In this document: positions 8,561 to 16,160 of the stretch, piece by piece
Layout: each line of letters starts with the position of its first letter
How positions within the stretch are numbered: position 1 is the first letter of the stretch
NCBI GenBank assembly: GCA_024280895.1
Contig: JAJRPI010000034.1
Location: 1 to 41,592, forward strand
Reading direction: 5' to 3'
DNA length: 41,592 bases
Source of the DNA: Alphaproteobacteria bacterium
Lineage (GTDB): Bacteria > Pseudomonadota > Alphaproteobacteria > Rhizobiales > JAKIUO01
The notes under the pieces: model-generated
Told to the model about the DNA's origin: nothing
The model's database searches: none
The model's input: only the letters and a program-made list of their open reading frames with translations
Translations under genes and position numbers: made by a program

Positions 8561-9151
8561 ATGAAAAAAATATTTACCGCTGCTCTGGCTGTCGGCTTTT
8601 CGGTATTGACCGCAGCAACGCTTAGTGCCGCTCCTGAACCAAAAAACCCTAAACAGCAAACTCAATGGCATCTGTATGTCAACTCCATTGAAGCCAATAA
8701 TATGGAAAAGACCAATGGTGACAAGGTGCTGTTTGTCGATGTGCGTGATCCGGTAGAGATTATGTTCACAGGATTTACAGATGTTGTTGATATCAATATC
8801 CCGTTTAAAATGGCTGATCGTAAAGCTTGGAATCCCAAAAAACCGGTTTATAACATGGTTGAGAATCCCCGTTTCGAACAAGACGTAGAAGCAGCCCTCA
8901 CTCAACGCGGGATGAGCAAGGATGATGCTATTGTCATTATGTGTCGATCTGGCGGCACGCGCGGAGCACCTGCTGCCAATACGCTATGGGGTAAGGGCTA
9001 TAAAAAAGTCTATGTGGTGACAGATGGTTTTGAGGGCGGCACCTTGAAAAAGGGCGAGCACAAGAACTGGCGTTTGAAAAATGGATGGAAGAATTCTGGC
9101 CTGCCATGGAGCTATAAACTTAATCAAAGTAAAATGTATATGGTCAGATAA
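8561..9151 (+). CDS. Exported rhodanese-domain protein
   Basis: The 196-residue protein has a signal peptide (MKKIFTAALAVGFSVLTAAT, cut near LSAA) and a rhodanese domain (about 55-170). The domain has VLFVDVRDPVEIMFTG and the active-site loop IMCRSGGTRG (Cys128). Rhodanese domains move sulfane sulfur onto thiol acceptors, so a periplasmic sulfur-transfer or persulfide-handling role is likely. ATG 8561 is preceded by AAGAGG (8544-8549); an upstream TTG (8552) is less likely. The AT-rich upstream gap carries a possible sulfide-responsive operator, and a terminator follows. The C-terminal tail (WRLKNGWKNSGLPWSYKLN) looks like that of rhodaneses linked to cytochrome or quinoprotein systems, but I cannot name the partner. 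Confidence 0.88.
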   Translation: MKKIFTAALAVGFSVLTAATLSAAPEPKNPKQQTQWHLYVNSIEANNMEKTNGDKVLFVDVRDPVEIMFTGFTDVVDINIPFKMADRKAWNPKKPVYNMVENPRFEQDVEAALTQRGMSKDDAIVIMCRSGGTRGAPAANTLWGKGYKKVYVVTDGFEGGTLKKGEHKNWRLKNGWKNSGLPWSYKLNQSKMYMVR

Positions 9152-9192
9152 GATCCTGTTTAAGGAATATCTTGTGTTTGTTTGAAATCGAA

Positions 9193-9222
9193 AAAGGCTC
9201 TACTTCTGGTAGGGTCTTTTTT
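9193..9222 (+). terminator. Rho-independent terminator after the rhodanese gene
   Basis: Eleven-base arms (9193-9203 and 9209-9219, two G-U pairs) enclose a 5-base loop and run into TTTTTT (9217-9222). It lies 42 bases past the rhodanese stop and isolates that gene from the downstream heparinase-like gene. Confidence 0.8.
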
Positions 9223-9287
9223 ATGACCTGAACGCGCGCTATAGTATTTGGCAAGTCACGAGGCTGCGGGGGAGCTGTTTGAAAATT

Positions 9288-11006
9288 ATGGACAGGTATC
9301 AAAAAACATCGGAAGATCTCGCACCAGAGGCGCCTAACAAACCGGCTGCGTCACCGCAAGGAAAGAGCTCGCCACAACCGGAAAAGGTCGGTCTTTTACA
9401 GCATAAAATTAATCACGCGATCGATCAGTTTACCGGGACTGGCGTCGATACGCCCGAGCTTTTATTTGTGCCGGACGATTTGCAAACCAGTGATCCCAGC
9501 CTGTTGAGCGAGATCGCATTGGGGCATTTTGGTCTTGACGGAATGTTTATTGAATTGGAGGAGGGGGGGGCTTCTATTTTCGAGCACCCTGAAACCGATG
9601 ATAGTTACAATCGTGTTTTACACGGTTTTGCCTGGCTGCGCGATCTGCGGGCGTGCGATGATTTTGACGCGCAAAAAGAGGCGCAGCGTCTTGTTTTCAA
9701 GTGGATGGATCTTGTTTGGCAGCCAGAAGATATCGCCTATGAGCCAGAGGTGCTGGCCCGCCGCATCACCTCTTTTTTAAGCAATAGCTCGTTTATTCTT
9801 CGCGGCGTGCGCAAAGAGCGCACGATGCGCTATATGCGGATCTTGTCGCAGCAGGTGGTGGAGCTCCATTCCAAACTTAATACAACTCCACCGGGCGTGG
9901 CGAGAATTCATGTTTTAAGCGCTTTAGCGATGGCCGGTCTGTGCTTGTCGCGGCAAAATGAGTTACTGGAAAAAACCACCTCTTTGTTGATGAGCGAACT
10001 TAAACTACAGATTTTTGCAGATGGCGGCCACTGTTCGCGAAATCCTGCGGCTATTTTGACTATTTTATTCGAAATACTTCCTTTAAAACAGTGCTTTATC
10101 TCTCGTGGCCGAGACGTACCTTCTGAGCTGAACAAGGCCATCAGACGCATGTTGCCGATGATCCGTTTTTTTCGTCTTGGCGACAGTTCGCTGGCCCGTT
10201 TCAATGGGGCCAGCACGACGCCAACTGATGCGCTTGCAACCCTGCTTGCCTATGATGAGCGCAACCGTCCGTTTGATGCTCATGCCAAACAATCTGGCTA
10301 TACGCGGATACAAGATGGCTCCGTGACGATTTTGTGCGATATTGGATCGCCCCCGGTGATAATAGGAGGGAGAAATGCCCATGCTGGCTGCCTGTCCTTC
10401 GAGATGACGGTGCGCCATGTGCCATTGGTGGTCAATTCGGGCGCTTATCAAGGCACGGACAAGCGTTGGCAGGATTTCGCGCGCTCCACGATGGCTCATT
10501 CGACGCTTATTCTGGATGATTATTCGTCTGGCAGTTTTGATAAAAAGGGGCGGTTGCTCGGCCCGGAAAAAATTTATATTGTGCGCGCCGATCTGTCGGG
10601 CCTTGATGTTGTGCATCATGGCTATGTGGATAGGTTTGGTTTGTCACACCGCCGCCAGATGACCTTGTCCTATGACGGTCTGAGGCTTGAAGGAGTTGAT
10701 CATCTCGAAGCGATTGCTGAAGTGAGCGAAGCGCAGTTAAGCGTGCGTTTTCATTTGCATCCGCTCATCGAAATAGCCCGCAGTGATGAAGATAACTTGT
10801 TGATGACCCTGCCCGATGGTGAAATTTGGCGCTTTTATGCCAAAGGGGCTCAAATCGAGATGGAAGACAGTGTCTATCTGGCCTATCGGCGTGGACCACA
10901 ACCAGCTCATCAGATTGTGCTGAACGCCAAAGCGCGAGCAGGCATGAGGATTGACTGGCTGTTTGAACAATATCGCCGCCGCCCTCAAGAAGAGGACCCA
11001 AGTTGA
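9288..11006 (+). CDS. Heparinase II/III family protein
   Basis: The product is about 572 residues. It has a Pro/Ser-rich N-terminal segment (1-35) and an alpha-helical toroid-like region (about 75-310, with RVLHGFAWLRDLRA). A C-terminal beta-sandwich domain of the heparinase II/III type follows (about 330-560, with GGRNAHAGCLSFEM, and FARSTMAHSTLILDD around the usual catalytic region). Family members cleave acidic polysaccharides by elimination, but alphaproteobacterial copies near purH have no established substrate. No signal peptide is obvious. ATG 9288 has a somewhat distant GGGGGAG site; TTG 9279 lies 4 bases after that site and is possible. The 3' end overlaps the following GNAT gene by 4 bases. 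Confidence 0.88.
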   Translation: MDRYQKTSEDLAPEAPNKPAASPQGKSSPQPEKVGLLQHKINHAIDQFTGTGVDTPELLFVPDDLQTSDPSLLSEIALGHFGLDGMFIELEEGGASIFEHPETDDSYNRVLHGFAWLRDLRACDDFDAQKEAQRLVFKWMDLVWQPEDIAYEPEVLARRITSFLSNSSFILRGVRKERTMRYMRILSQQVVELHSKLNTTPPGVARIHVLSALAMAGLCLSRQNELLEKTTSLLMSELKLQIFADGGHCSRNPAAILTILFEILPLKQCFISRGRDVPSELNKAIRRMLPMIRFFRLGDSSLARFNGASTTPTDALATLLAYDERNRPFDAHAKQSGYTRIQDGSVTILCDIGSPPVIIGGRNAHAGCLSFEMTVRHVPLVVNSGAYQGTDKRWQDFARSTMAHSTLILDDYSSGSFDKKGRLLGPEKIYIVRADLSGLDVVHHGYVDRFGLSHRRQMTLSYDGLRLEGVDHLEAIAEVSEAQLSVRFHLHPLIEIARSDEDNLLMTLPDGEIWRFYAKGAQIEMEDSVYLAYRRGPQPAHQIVLNAKARAGMRIDWLFEQYRRRPQEEDPS

Positions 11007-11590
11007 ACAAGGCCAAAGACCAATTGAGCCGTGAACTTATCAAGGGCTGGACGCAAGTTGCGGCCGGAAACCAAAACATGACAGCTTCAGCCCACACCAT
11101 ACGCATCGCTAATGCCACAGATGCCGCTGCTGTCAGTCGCCTGCTCAAAAATAGCTATAGTGCACTGCTTCCAGCCTTTTACGAGGACACTGTGATGGCT
11201 CAAATATTGCCTTTGATCACCAAAGCAAACCCGCTCTTGCTGAATTCGGGGATGTTCTATGTGGCGATGGCTGGTCGCGGCAATGTGGTGGGGTGTGGAG
11301 GTTGGAGTGTCAGGCGACCGAAAATTGGCGTGAAAATGAATAGCCAGGGCAATATCAGGCATTTCGCAACCCATCCCGATTGGTTGCGGCGCGGTATTGG
11401 CAGGGGCATTTTGCATCGCTGTATAAAAGCGGCCAGATCCCAAAAAATAGAACGACTGAATTGCTATGCCGCATTAGGTGCTGAGCCATTTTATGGTGCC
11501 AATGGTTTTTTGGCGATCAAGCAGATCGATGTCCCCATATCGGGTGATTTTTCGTTTCCCGCCACTTTGATGTGTCACGAGTTGAGTTAA
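11003..11590 (+). CDS. GNAT family N-acetyltransferase
   Basis: The GNAT fold begins at about residue 31 (TIRIANATDAAAVSRLL). The acetyl-CoA loop is IRHFATHPDWLRRGIGRGIL, and the C-terminal part has AEPFYGANGFL. The acetyl acceptor cannot be predicted. Two starts are possible. TTG 11003 overlaps the heparinase stop (TTGA) and has GAGGA upstream, giving 195 residues. ATG 11078 gives 170 residues beginning just before the domain. I list the longer form because of the coupled overlap, but the 25 extra residues may be untranslated. It probably shares a transcript with the heparinase-like gene. Confidence 0.85.
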   Translation: MNKAKDQLSRELIKGWTQVAAGNQNMTASAHTIRIANATDAAAVSRLLKNSYSALLPAFYEDTVMAQILPLITKANPLLLNSGMFYVAMAGRGNVVGCGGWSVRRPKIGVKMNSQGNIRHFATHPDWLRRGIGRGILHRCIKAARSQKIERLNCYAALGAEPFYGANGFLAIKQIDVPISGDFSFPATLMCHELS

Positions 11591-11726
11591 TTCAGGGCAT
11601 GATCCATCTTTTTCGCTTACTGCACTGCTCTCTTGTTGATGAATTAAGGGCTTTTGGTTTCCTCTGTGACGAAATCGTGCTAGCTGGCTTTCAATATATT
11701 TCTTCAAAACAGAATAGAGGTTCTTT

Positions 11727-13307
11727 ATGAGCAGCAGTGGTCCAAAGATTAAACGTGCGCTGATTTCCGTTTCTGACAAGACGGGTGTTGCCGCATTCGC
11801 TCAAGAGCTAACTGACCGGGGTATCGAGATTATCTCCACTGGCGGCACGGCCGCTTTGCTGAAGGGGGAAGGGTTTAGTGTCAAGGACGTAGCAGATGTT
11901 ACGGGCTTTCCCGAGATGATGGATGGACGCCTCAAAACACTGCACCCGGTTGTGCATGGCGGTCTGTTGGCGGTGCGTGGCAATTCGGAGCATGAAGCTT
12001 CGCAAAGCGAGCATGGCATTGGCAATATTGATCTGCTCGTCGTCAATCTCTATCCATTTGAAGAAACGGTGGCCAAGGGCGCCGATTTTGATACCTGTAT
12101 CGAGAATATCGACATTGGTGGTCCCGCGATGATCCGCGCAGCAGCCAAAAATCACCGCTCTGTTGCTGTCATTGTAGAACCAGCAGATTACGCCAAGCTG
12201 CTTGGCGATATGGATCTGCATGGAGGAGCAACTTGTGATGGGTTCCGCCGCTCAATGGCGCAAAAAGCCTATGCCCGTACGGCAGAATATGATGGTGCCA
12301 TTTCCAACTGGATGGGGGCCGTTGTTGAGCACGAAGAGGGCAAGGCCGAAGGTTTTGGACGCACTTTTTCGGTGCAATATACCAAGGCGCAAACGATGCG
12401 CTATGGCGAAAATCCGCATCAAAGCGCAGCCTTTTATGTGGGCGGTGGCACGGAGGCCAGCGTCTCGACTGCGGAGCAATTGCAGGGCAAGGCCCTGTCA
12501 TATAATAATATTGGTGATACGGACGCGGCGCTTGAATGTGTCAAACAGTTCAATGATGCGCCGACTTGCGTCATCGTCAAACATGCCAATCCATGCGGTG
12601 TTGCCACTGGTGACAATCTGTTTGACGCCTATGAGCGCGCCTTTTCCACTGATCCTGAATCGGCCTTTGGTGGCATCATTGCCTTTAACCGTGAACTGGA
12701 TAAAAAAACCGCTGCGCAAATCGTCGAGCGCCAGTTCGTCGAAGTCATTATTGCCCCCAAAGTTTCACAAGGGGCAATCGATGCGGTAGCGAAGAAGAAA
12801 AATGTGCGCCTGCTGGAATGTGGAGAATGGCCGCTCGACCCAGCGGCGCGTCTTGAGTTCAAGAAGGTCAATGGCGGCTTGCTGGTGCAGGATGCCGATC
12901 TTGCATTGTATGAAAAACTCGAAGTAGTGACGAAGGTTAAACCGACCGACCAGCAGATGGAAGATTTGCTGTTTTCCTGGAAGGTGTGCAAATTTGTCAA
13001 ATCAAACGCCATCATCTATTGCAAGGATGGCATGACAATCGGGGTGGGTGCTGGCCAGATGTCACGGGTCAACTCAGCCCGCATCGCGGCCATTAAAGCC
13101 GAGCATGCTAAGCTGGAAATTGCAGGGTCCGTTGTCGCCTCTGACGCCTTCTTCCCGTTTGCCGATGGCTTGATGACGGTTGCCAACGCTGGCGCCAGTG
13201 CGGTGATCCAGCCCGGTGGCTCCATGCGCGATAAAGAAGTGATTGAGGCGGCCGACGAGGCTGGCATCGCCATGGTGTTCACGGGCATGAGGCACTTCCG
13301 CCATTAA
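11727..13307 (+). CDS. purH: Bifunctional AICAR formyltransferase / IMP cyclohydrolase
   Basis: PurH carries out the last two steps of IMP synthesis: formylation of AICAR with 10-formyl-tetrahydrofolate, then ring closure. The 526-residue product is full length. The N-terminal MGS-like cyclohydrolase domain has [20 protein letters not shown] and [15 protein letters not shown]. The C-terminal transformylase domain has the catalytic KHANPCG motif (Lys285-His286) and ends in GMRHFRH. ATG 11727 has an AGAGG site. It lies downstream of the heparinase/GNAT pair and upstream of the folate gene fthC, so one-carbon and purine functions sit together here. Confidence 0.98.
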   Translation: MSSSGPKIKRALISVSDKTGVAAFAQELTDRGIEIISTGGTAALLKGEGFSVKDVADVTGFPEMMDGRLKTLHPVVHGGLLAVRGNSEHEASQSEHGIGNIDLLVVNLYPFEETVAKGADFDTCIENIDIGGPAMIRAAAKNHRSVAVIVEPADYAKLLGDMDLHGGATCDGFRRSMAQKAYARTAEYDGAISNWMGAVVEHEEGKAEGFGRTFSVQYTKAQTMRYGENPHQSAAFYVGGGTEASVSTAEQLQGKALSYNNIGDTDAALECVKQFNDAPTCVIVKHANPCGVATGDNLFDAYERAFSTDPESAFGGIIAFNRELDKKTAAQIVERQFVEVIIAPKVSQGAIDAVAKKKNVRLLECGEWPLDPAARLEFKKVNGGLLVQDADLALYEKLEVVTKVKPTDQQMEDLLFSWKVCKFVKSNAIIYCKDGMTIGVGAGQMSRVNSARIAAIKAEHAKLEIAGSVVASDAFFPFADGLMTVANAGASAVIQPGGSMRDKEVIEAADEAGIAMVFTGMRHFRH

Positions 13308-13336
13308 TAGGTTTGGTTTGTGGTTTATGTGTATGA

Positions 13337-13555
13337 ATGTCCTGGGCGCACGGCAATAAAGGGACCAGTCCCTTTATAATCCCAATTTGTAAATGGGGTG
13401 CAGGGGATCATCCCCTGTTTGCATGGATCGAGAAAGACAATGCAGCCTCGCTGGCGACCTTTCGTTCACTTGGCTACCGGCAAATACACAAAGCAGAAAT
13501 AGCTTCTTTCAGTTCGTTGCTTTTAAGGTATGATCAATCAGGCTTGAAATTATGA
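13337..13555 (+). pseudogene. GNAT acetyltransferase C-terminal remnant
   Basis: The frame is open for 72 codons. The last 46 or so (from about 13418) read like the C-terminal end of a GNAT enzyme: LFAWIEKDNAASLATFRSLG, then YRQIHKAEI. The N-terminal two thirds of the fold, including the acetyl-CoA loop, are missing. The residues before 13418 are encoded by the palindromic repeat element rather than by enzyme-like sequence. The TGA overlaps the ATG of fthC (ATGA at 13552-13555), as if the intact gene once coupled to it. I read this as a truncated gene whose 5' part was lost or replaced by the repeat. A short functional protein is unlikely. Confidence 0.6.
13358..13417. repeat. Dispersed palindromic element next to the GNAT remnant
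   Basis: Two hairpin-forming palindromes lie side by side. The first, at 13358-13375, has arms AAAGGGA and TCCCTTT around CCAG. The second, at 13401-13417, has arms CAGGGGAT and ATCCCCTG around one base. The first resembles the palindromes at 21343 and 29614 (all contain a CYAGTCCC core) and the one at 29251 (AAAGGG arms followed by an ATCCC-like tail). It probably belongs to a dispersed short repeat family. Confidence 0.6.
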
Positions 13556-14121
13556 TGTCTCTTGATCCCAAACAAAGTTTACGCCGCAAGATGAAAGCGA
13601 GCAGGCGTGCTGTGTCGCGCGATGAGCGCCAACAGGCAGCGATTGCAGCAGTTGTGCACTTCATGGGGATAGAGGAGCGAAATCAAGCGCCCATTGCGAT
13701 CTATCACCCGCTCGCCGATGAATTTGATACATTGCCTTTGGCGGCTTATCTGAGAGAGAAATTTCAGCAATTGGCACTTCCTGTCGTCGTTGAGGAAGGA
13801 GCACCGCTGGCGTTTCGTCCCTGGAATACAGAGGATCAGCTGGAAGTTGGGGCCTTTGATATATTGGTGCCGCCAGATAGAGGCTTGAGCGTTGTGCCTG
13901 AACTGATTATTATCCCGCTTCTGGCATTTGATGATACGGGGGCGCGTCTTGGCTATGGGGGCGGTTTTTATGATCGCACATTAGCGTGTCTGCGAGGTAG
14001 CCATAGGGTCAGCGCCATTGGTTTGGCTTATGATTTTCAACGGGCAGATGATTTGGCTAAAGAACCCCATGATCAACCGCTTGATGTCGTCGTGACACCC
14101 TCAGGCATTCGTAAATTTTAG
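13552..14121 (+). CDS. fthC: 5-formyltetrahydrofolate cyclo-ligase
   Basis: The enzyme converts 5-formyl-THF to 5,10-methenyl-THF with ATP, returning a storage or inhibitory folate to the active pool. The 189-residue length is normal. Family features are RRKMKASRRA near the N-terminus, IAIYHPLADEFDT (49-61) and the nucleotide-binding RLGYGGGFYDRTL (132-144). ATG 13552 overlaps the TGA of the GNAT remnant; ATG 13555 directly follows and could also be used. A YmdB-type phosphodiesterase gene follows after 15 bases, a pairing I recall as common in alphaproteobacteria. The 6S RNA often found upstream of this gene was not seen here. Confidence 0.94.
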   Translation: MMSLDPKQSLRRKMKASRRAVSRDERQQAAIAAVVHFMGIEERNQAPIAIYHPLADEFDTLPLAAYLREKFQQLALPVVVEEGAPLAFRPWNTEDQLEVGAFDILVPPDRGLSVVPELIIIPLLAFDDTGARLGYGGGFYDRTLACLRGSHRVSAIGLAYDFQRADDLAKEPHDQPLDVVVTPSGIRKF

Positions 14122-14136
14122 GAAAGAGTTTCACAG

Positions 14137-14952
14137 TTGCGCCTTTTATTTCTTGGAGATGTGGTTGGTCGTTCGGGCCGGGTGGCGGTTGTTTCGCAAT
14201 TGCCGATGTTGCGTGATCGCTACAAGCTTGATTTCATTGTCGTCAATGGAGAAAATGCGGCCGGCGGTTTTGGCATCAATGAAAAGATTGCCAATGAAAT
14301 GTTTGATGCGGGCGCAGATGTCATCACTACCGGCAATCACGCCTTTGATCAGCGCGAGACTCTATCGCATATAGGGCGCGAAGATCGCTTGTTGCGTCCG
14401 GCCAATTATCCCGAAGGGACGCCCGGCAAAGGGGCTGGATTGTTCACCGCGCAAAACGGGATGCAAGTCCTTGTGGTCAATCTGATGGGGCGGGTATTCA
14501 TGCAAGAACTGGATTGCCCGTTTCAAAGGATTTCGCGAGAGCTGGAAGCTTGTCCCATGGGATCTGGAGCCGACATTGTTTTTGTCGATATGCACGCGGA
14601 GGCGAGTTCTGAAAAACAGGCCATGGGTTATTTTCTCGATGGCAAAGTCAGCGCCGTGGTTGGCACTCATACTCATGTGCCAACGGCTGATGATCGCATC
14701 TTGCCACAGGGCACGGCCTATATGTCGGATGCTGGAATGTGCGGCGTTTATGACAGTGTCTTGGGTATGGAAAAAGATGAGCCGGTGAACCGCTTTGTGA
14801 CGCGCGTTAATGGTGGCAGATTTGCACCAGTGATCGGCGAGGCGGCGATTAGCGGCGTCATTGTTCAAATTGATCAAGGAACGGGTTTGGCTAAAAATAT
14901 TTGTCCTTTGCGCCTTGGACCCGATATTCGCCAAATGGAACCCGATTTTTAA
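14137..14952 (+). CDS. YmdB/TIGR00282 family metallophosphoesterase
   Basis: The 271-residue protein starts with the metal-binding motif RLLFLGDVVGRSG (Asp8). It then shows VVNGENAAGGFG (Glu39, Asn40), TTGNHAFDQ (Asn67, His68), FVDMHAEASSEK and GTHTHVPTAD. Together these form the complete binuclear metal site of the family. B. subtilis YmdB hydrolyses 2',3'-cyclic nucleotides and affects RNA turnover and biofilm formation; the alphaproteobacterial substrate is not established. The start is TTG 14137 with AGGAAAGAG upstream, 15 bases after fthC, so the two are probably co-transcribed. Confidence 0.93.
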   Translation: MRLLFLGDVVGRSGRVAVVSQLPMLRDRYKLDFIVVNGENAAGGFGINEKIANEMFDAGADVITTGNHAFDQRETLSHIGREDRLLRPANYPEGTPGKGAGLFTAQNGMQVLVVNLMGRVFMQELDCPFQRISRELEACPMGSGADIVFVDMHAEASSEKQAMGYFLDGKVSAVVGTHTHVPTADDRILPQGTAYMSDAGMCGVYDSVLGMEKDEPVNRFVTRVNGGRFAPVIGEAAISGVIVQIDQGTGLAKNICPLRLGPDIRQMEPDF

Positions 14953-15276
14953 TTGCGAGCTTTTCAGCGACCAAAGGTCCCTGATTGCGGGCCAGAGCGC
15001 GAAGTCCAACTCTCTAGGCTAGCAATATTTTTAGACTTTGGCGGGAACAATAAGTGATGAAATTCCCTCCGTTTGCATTAAATGTCGCAGTGCTCAAACA
15101 TTAAATATGTGTTAATTGCACTTTTAGGTTGTCTAAACATTGTTTATATGTGTTAGAGAAGCGTTGAATGAGTCAAAAAGAACTTACACTGATTTCTTAT
15201 ATTCATCATTCTTTTAATCGCAGTTTCGAATTTTAAATCGATGCTTTCAGGTGTTCTTACAGGTGGGTAAATAGTT
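14953..15276. other. AT-rich intergenic region, likely promoter of the next gene
   Basis: These 324 bases hold no gene that I can support. The stretch 15080-15260 is AT-rich, with the odd palindrome TAAACATTGTTTA (15134-15146), and probably contains the promoter and a long leader for the gene at 15277. A specific -35/-10 pair could not be chosen with confidence. Confidence 0.4.
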
Positions 15277-16074
15277 ATGCGCTATCCAATTTATATATTC
15301 TTGTTGATGAGTGGGGTTTTCTACCTTACGGGGAACCCTTTTTTGGATGAAACATCACAAACTGGTGAACCAGGTGTTCAAGGCAAGCTTGCCAAGCTAA
15401 AATATGGCCGCCGGATCAACGCGCCTTTGAGTGTAGACAAAAAGCCTGAGACGACGATCATTGCTGATGATGCGAAAATGACAGAAACAGCAAATTCCTA
15501 TACTGTCGCGGCATCAGATGAGAGCACCAGCGTTGCAGACACAAAGGTGCAAGAGCCAGCTCCCGTTACATTGTCCACCACAGCTTCGACACCATCGAGC
15601 AAATCATTTACAAAGGGTCAGGCAAAGCGTTTCAAAGATCCGGCCAGGAAGGCAATCGACTGGACTGTCTTTGGCAATAAACGCAAAAATGTTGCTCTAA
15701 CAGTGCCCGTTCGCCCCCGCTCACAAGATGAGATTGATGCGGAGGGAATTGCTGGTGAGCCAAAGCAGGTACGCAGCTACGATCCTCTTGAGCTGGCTAC
15801 AAAAGATAGAAAATACAAACCTACTCTGGCCTCTGAAAGTCGCAAATATAAAAGGGCAGAAATCAGACGGCAGAAATTGAAGGCTCGTAAAGCTGCGAGA
15901 AAAGCCCGTAAGACTAAACGTTTGGCCCGTCTTAAACGTAGAACCAAAGGCGCATACCGGATAGCTCGTAAGGCCAAGAAGAAAACGCCTGAGAAAGAAG
16001 AAGTCGCTTCAAAGCCGCGCCGCAAGGAATTTGGTTTTACTCAAGTTGGTGTGCAGTCGCGTCTGAACTTCTAA
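15277..16074 (+). CDS. Unrecognised exported or anchored protein with a highly basic C-terminal half
   Basis: The 265-residue protein starts with a hydrophobic segment (YPIYIFLLMSGVFYLTG, residues 3-19) that could be a signal or anchor. A Thr/Ser/Ala-rich, probably disordered region (60-115) follows. The C-terminal half is very basic: between about 190 and 250 more than a third of residues are Lys or Arg (for example KLKARKAARKARKTKRLARL). It ends in FGFTQVGVQSRLNF. I recognise no family. A charged exported protein could bind peptidoglycan, teichoic or nucleic acid polymers, but nothing in the sequence decides this. It has its own AT-rich upstream region and a strong terminator. Confidence 0.75.
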   Translation: MRYPIYIFLLMSGVFYLTGNPFLDETSQTGEPGVQGKLAKLKYGRRINAPLSVDKKPETTIIADDAKMTETANSYTVAASDESTSVADTKVQEPAPVTLSTTASTPSSKSFTKGQAKRFKDPARKAIDWTVFGNKRKNVALTVPVRPRSQDEIDAEGIAGEPKQVRSYDPLELATKDRKYKPTLASESRKYKRAEIRRQKLKARKAARKARKTKRLARLKRRTKGAYRIARKAKKKTPEKEEVASKPRRKEFGFTQVGVQSRLNF

Positions 16075-16099
16075 GCTAACGGCAACCTAAGTATATAAA

Positions 16100-16139
16100 A
16101 AAAAAGCCGTTGAACCCCTTGGGGTTCAACGGCTTTTTT
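16100..16139. terminator. Perfect bidirectional Rho-independent terminator
   Basis: Two 19-base arms (16100-16118 and 16121-16139) pair perfectly around a 2-base step. They have an A-run on the left and a T-run on the right, so either strand gives GC stem plus U tail. It separates the convergent gene ending at 16074 (plus) from smc, which ends at 16161 (minus), and serves both. Confidence 0.95.
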
Positions 16140-16160
16140 GTGTCGAATTTCGAGCTAATT

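Noticed and set aside
13308-13551. Possible 6S RNA upstream of fthC
   Set aside because: 6S RNA often precedes this gene, but the stretch is occupied by the GNAT remnant and palindromes, and I could not find the long, mostly paired bulged stem expected.
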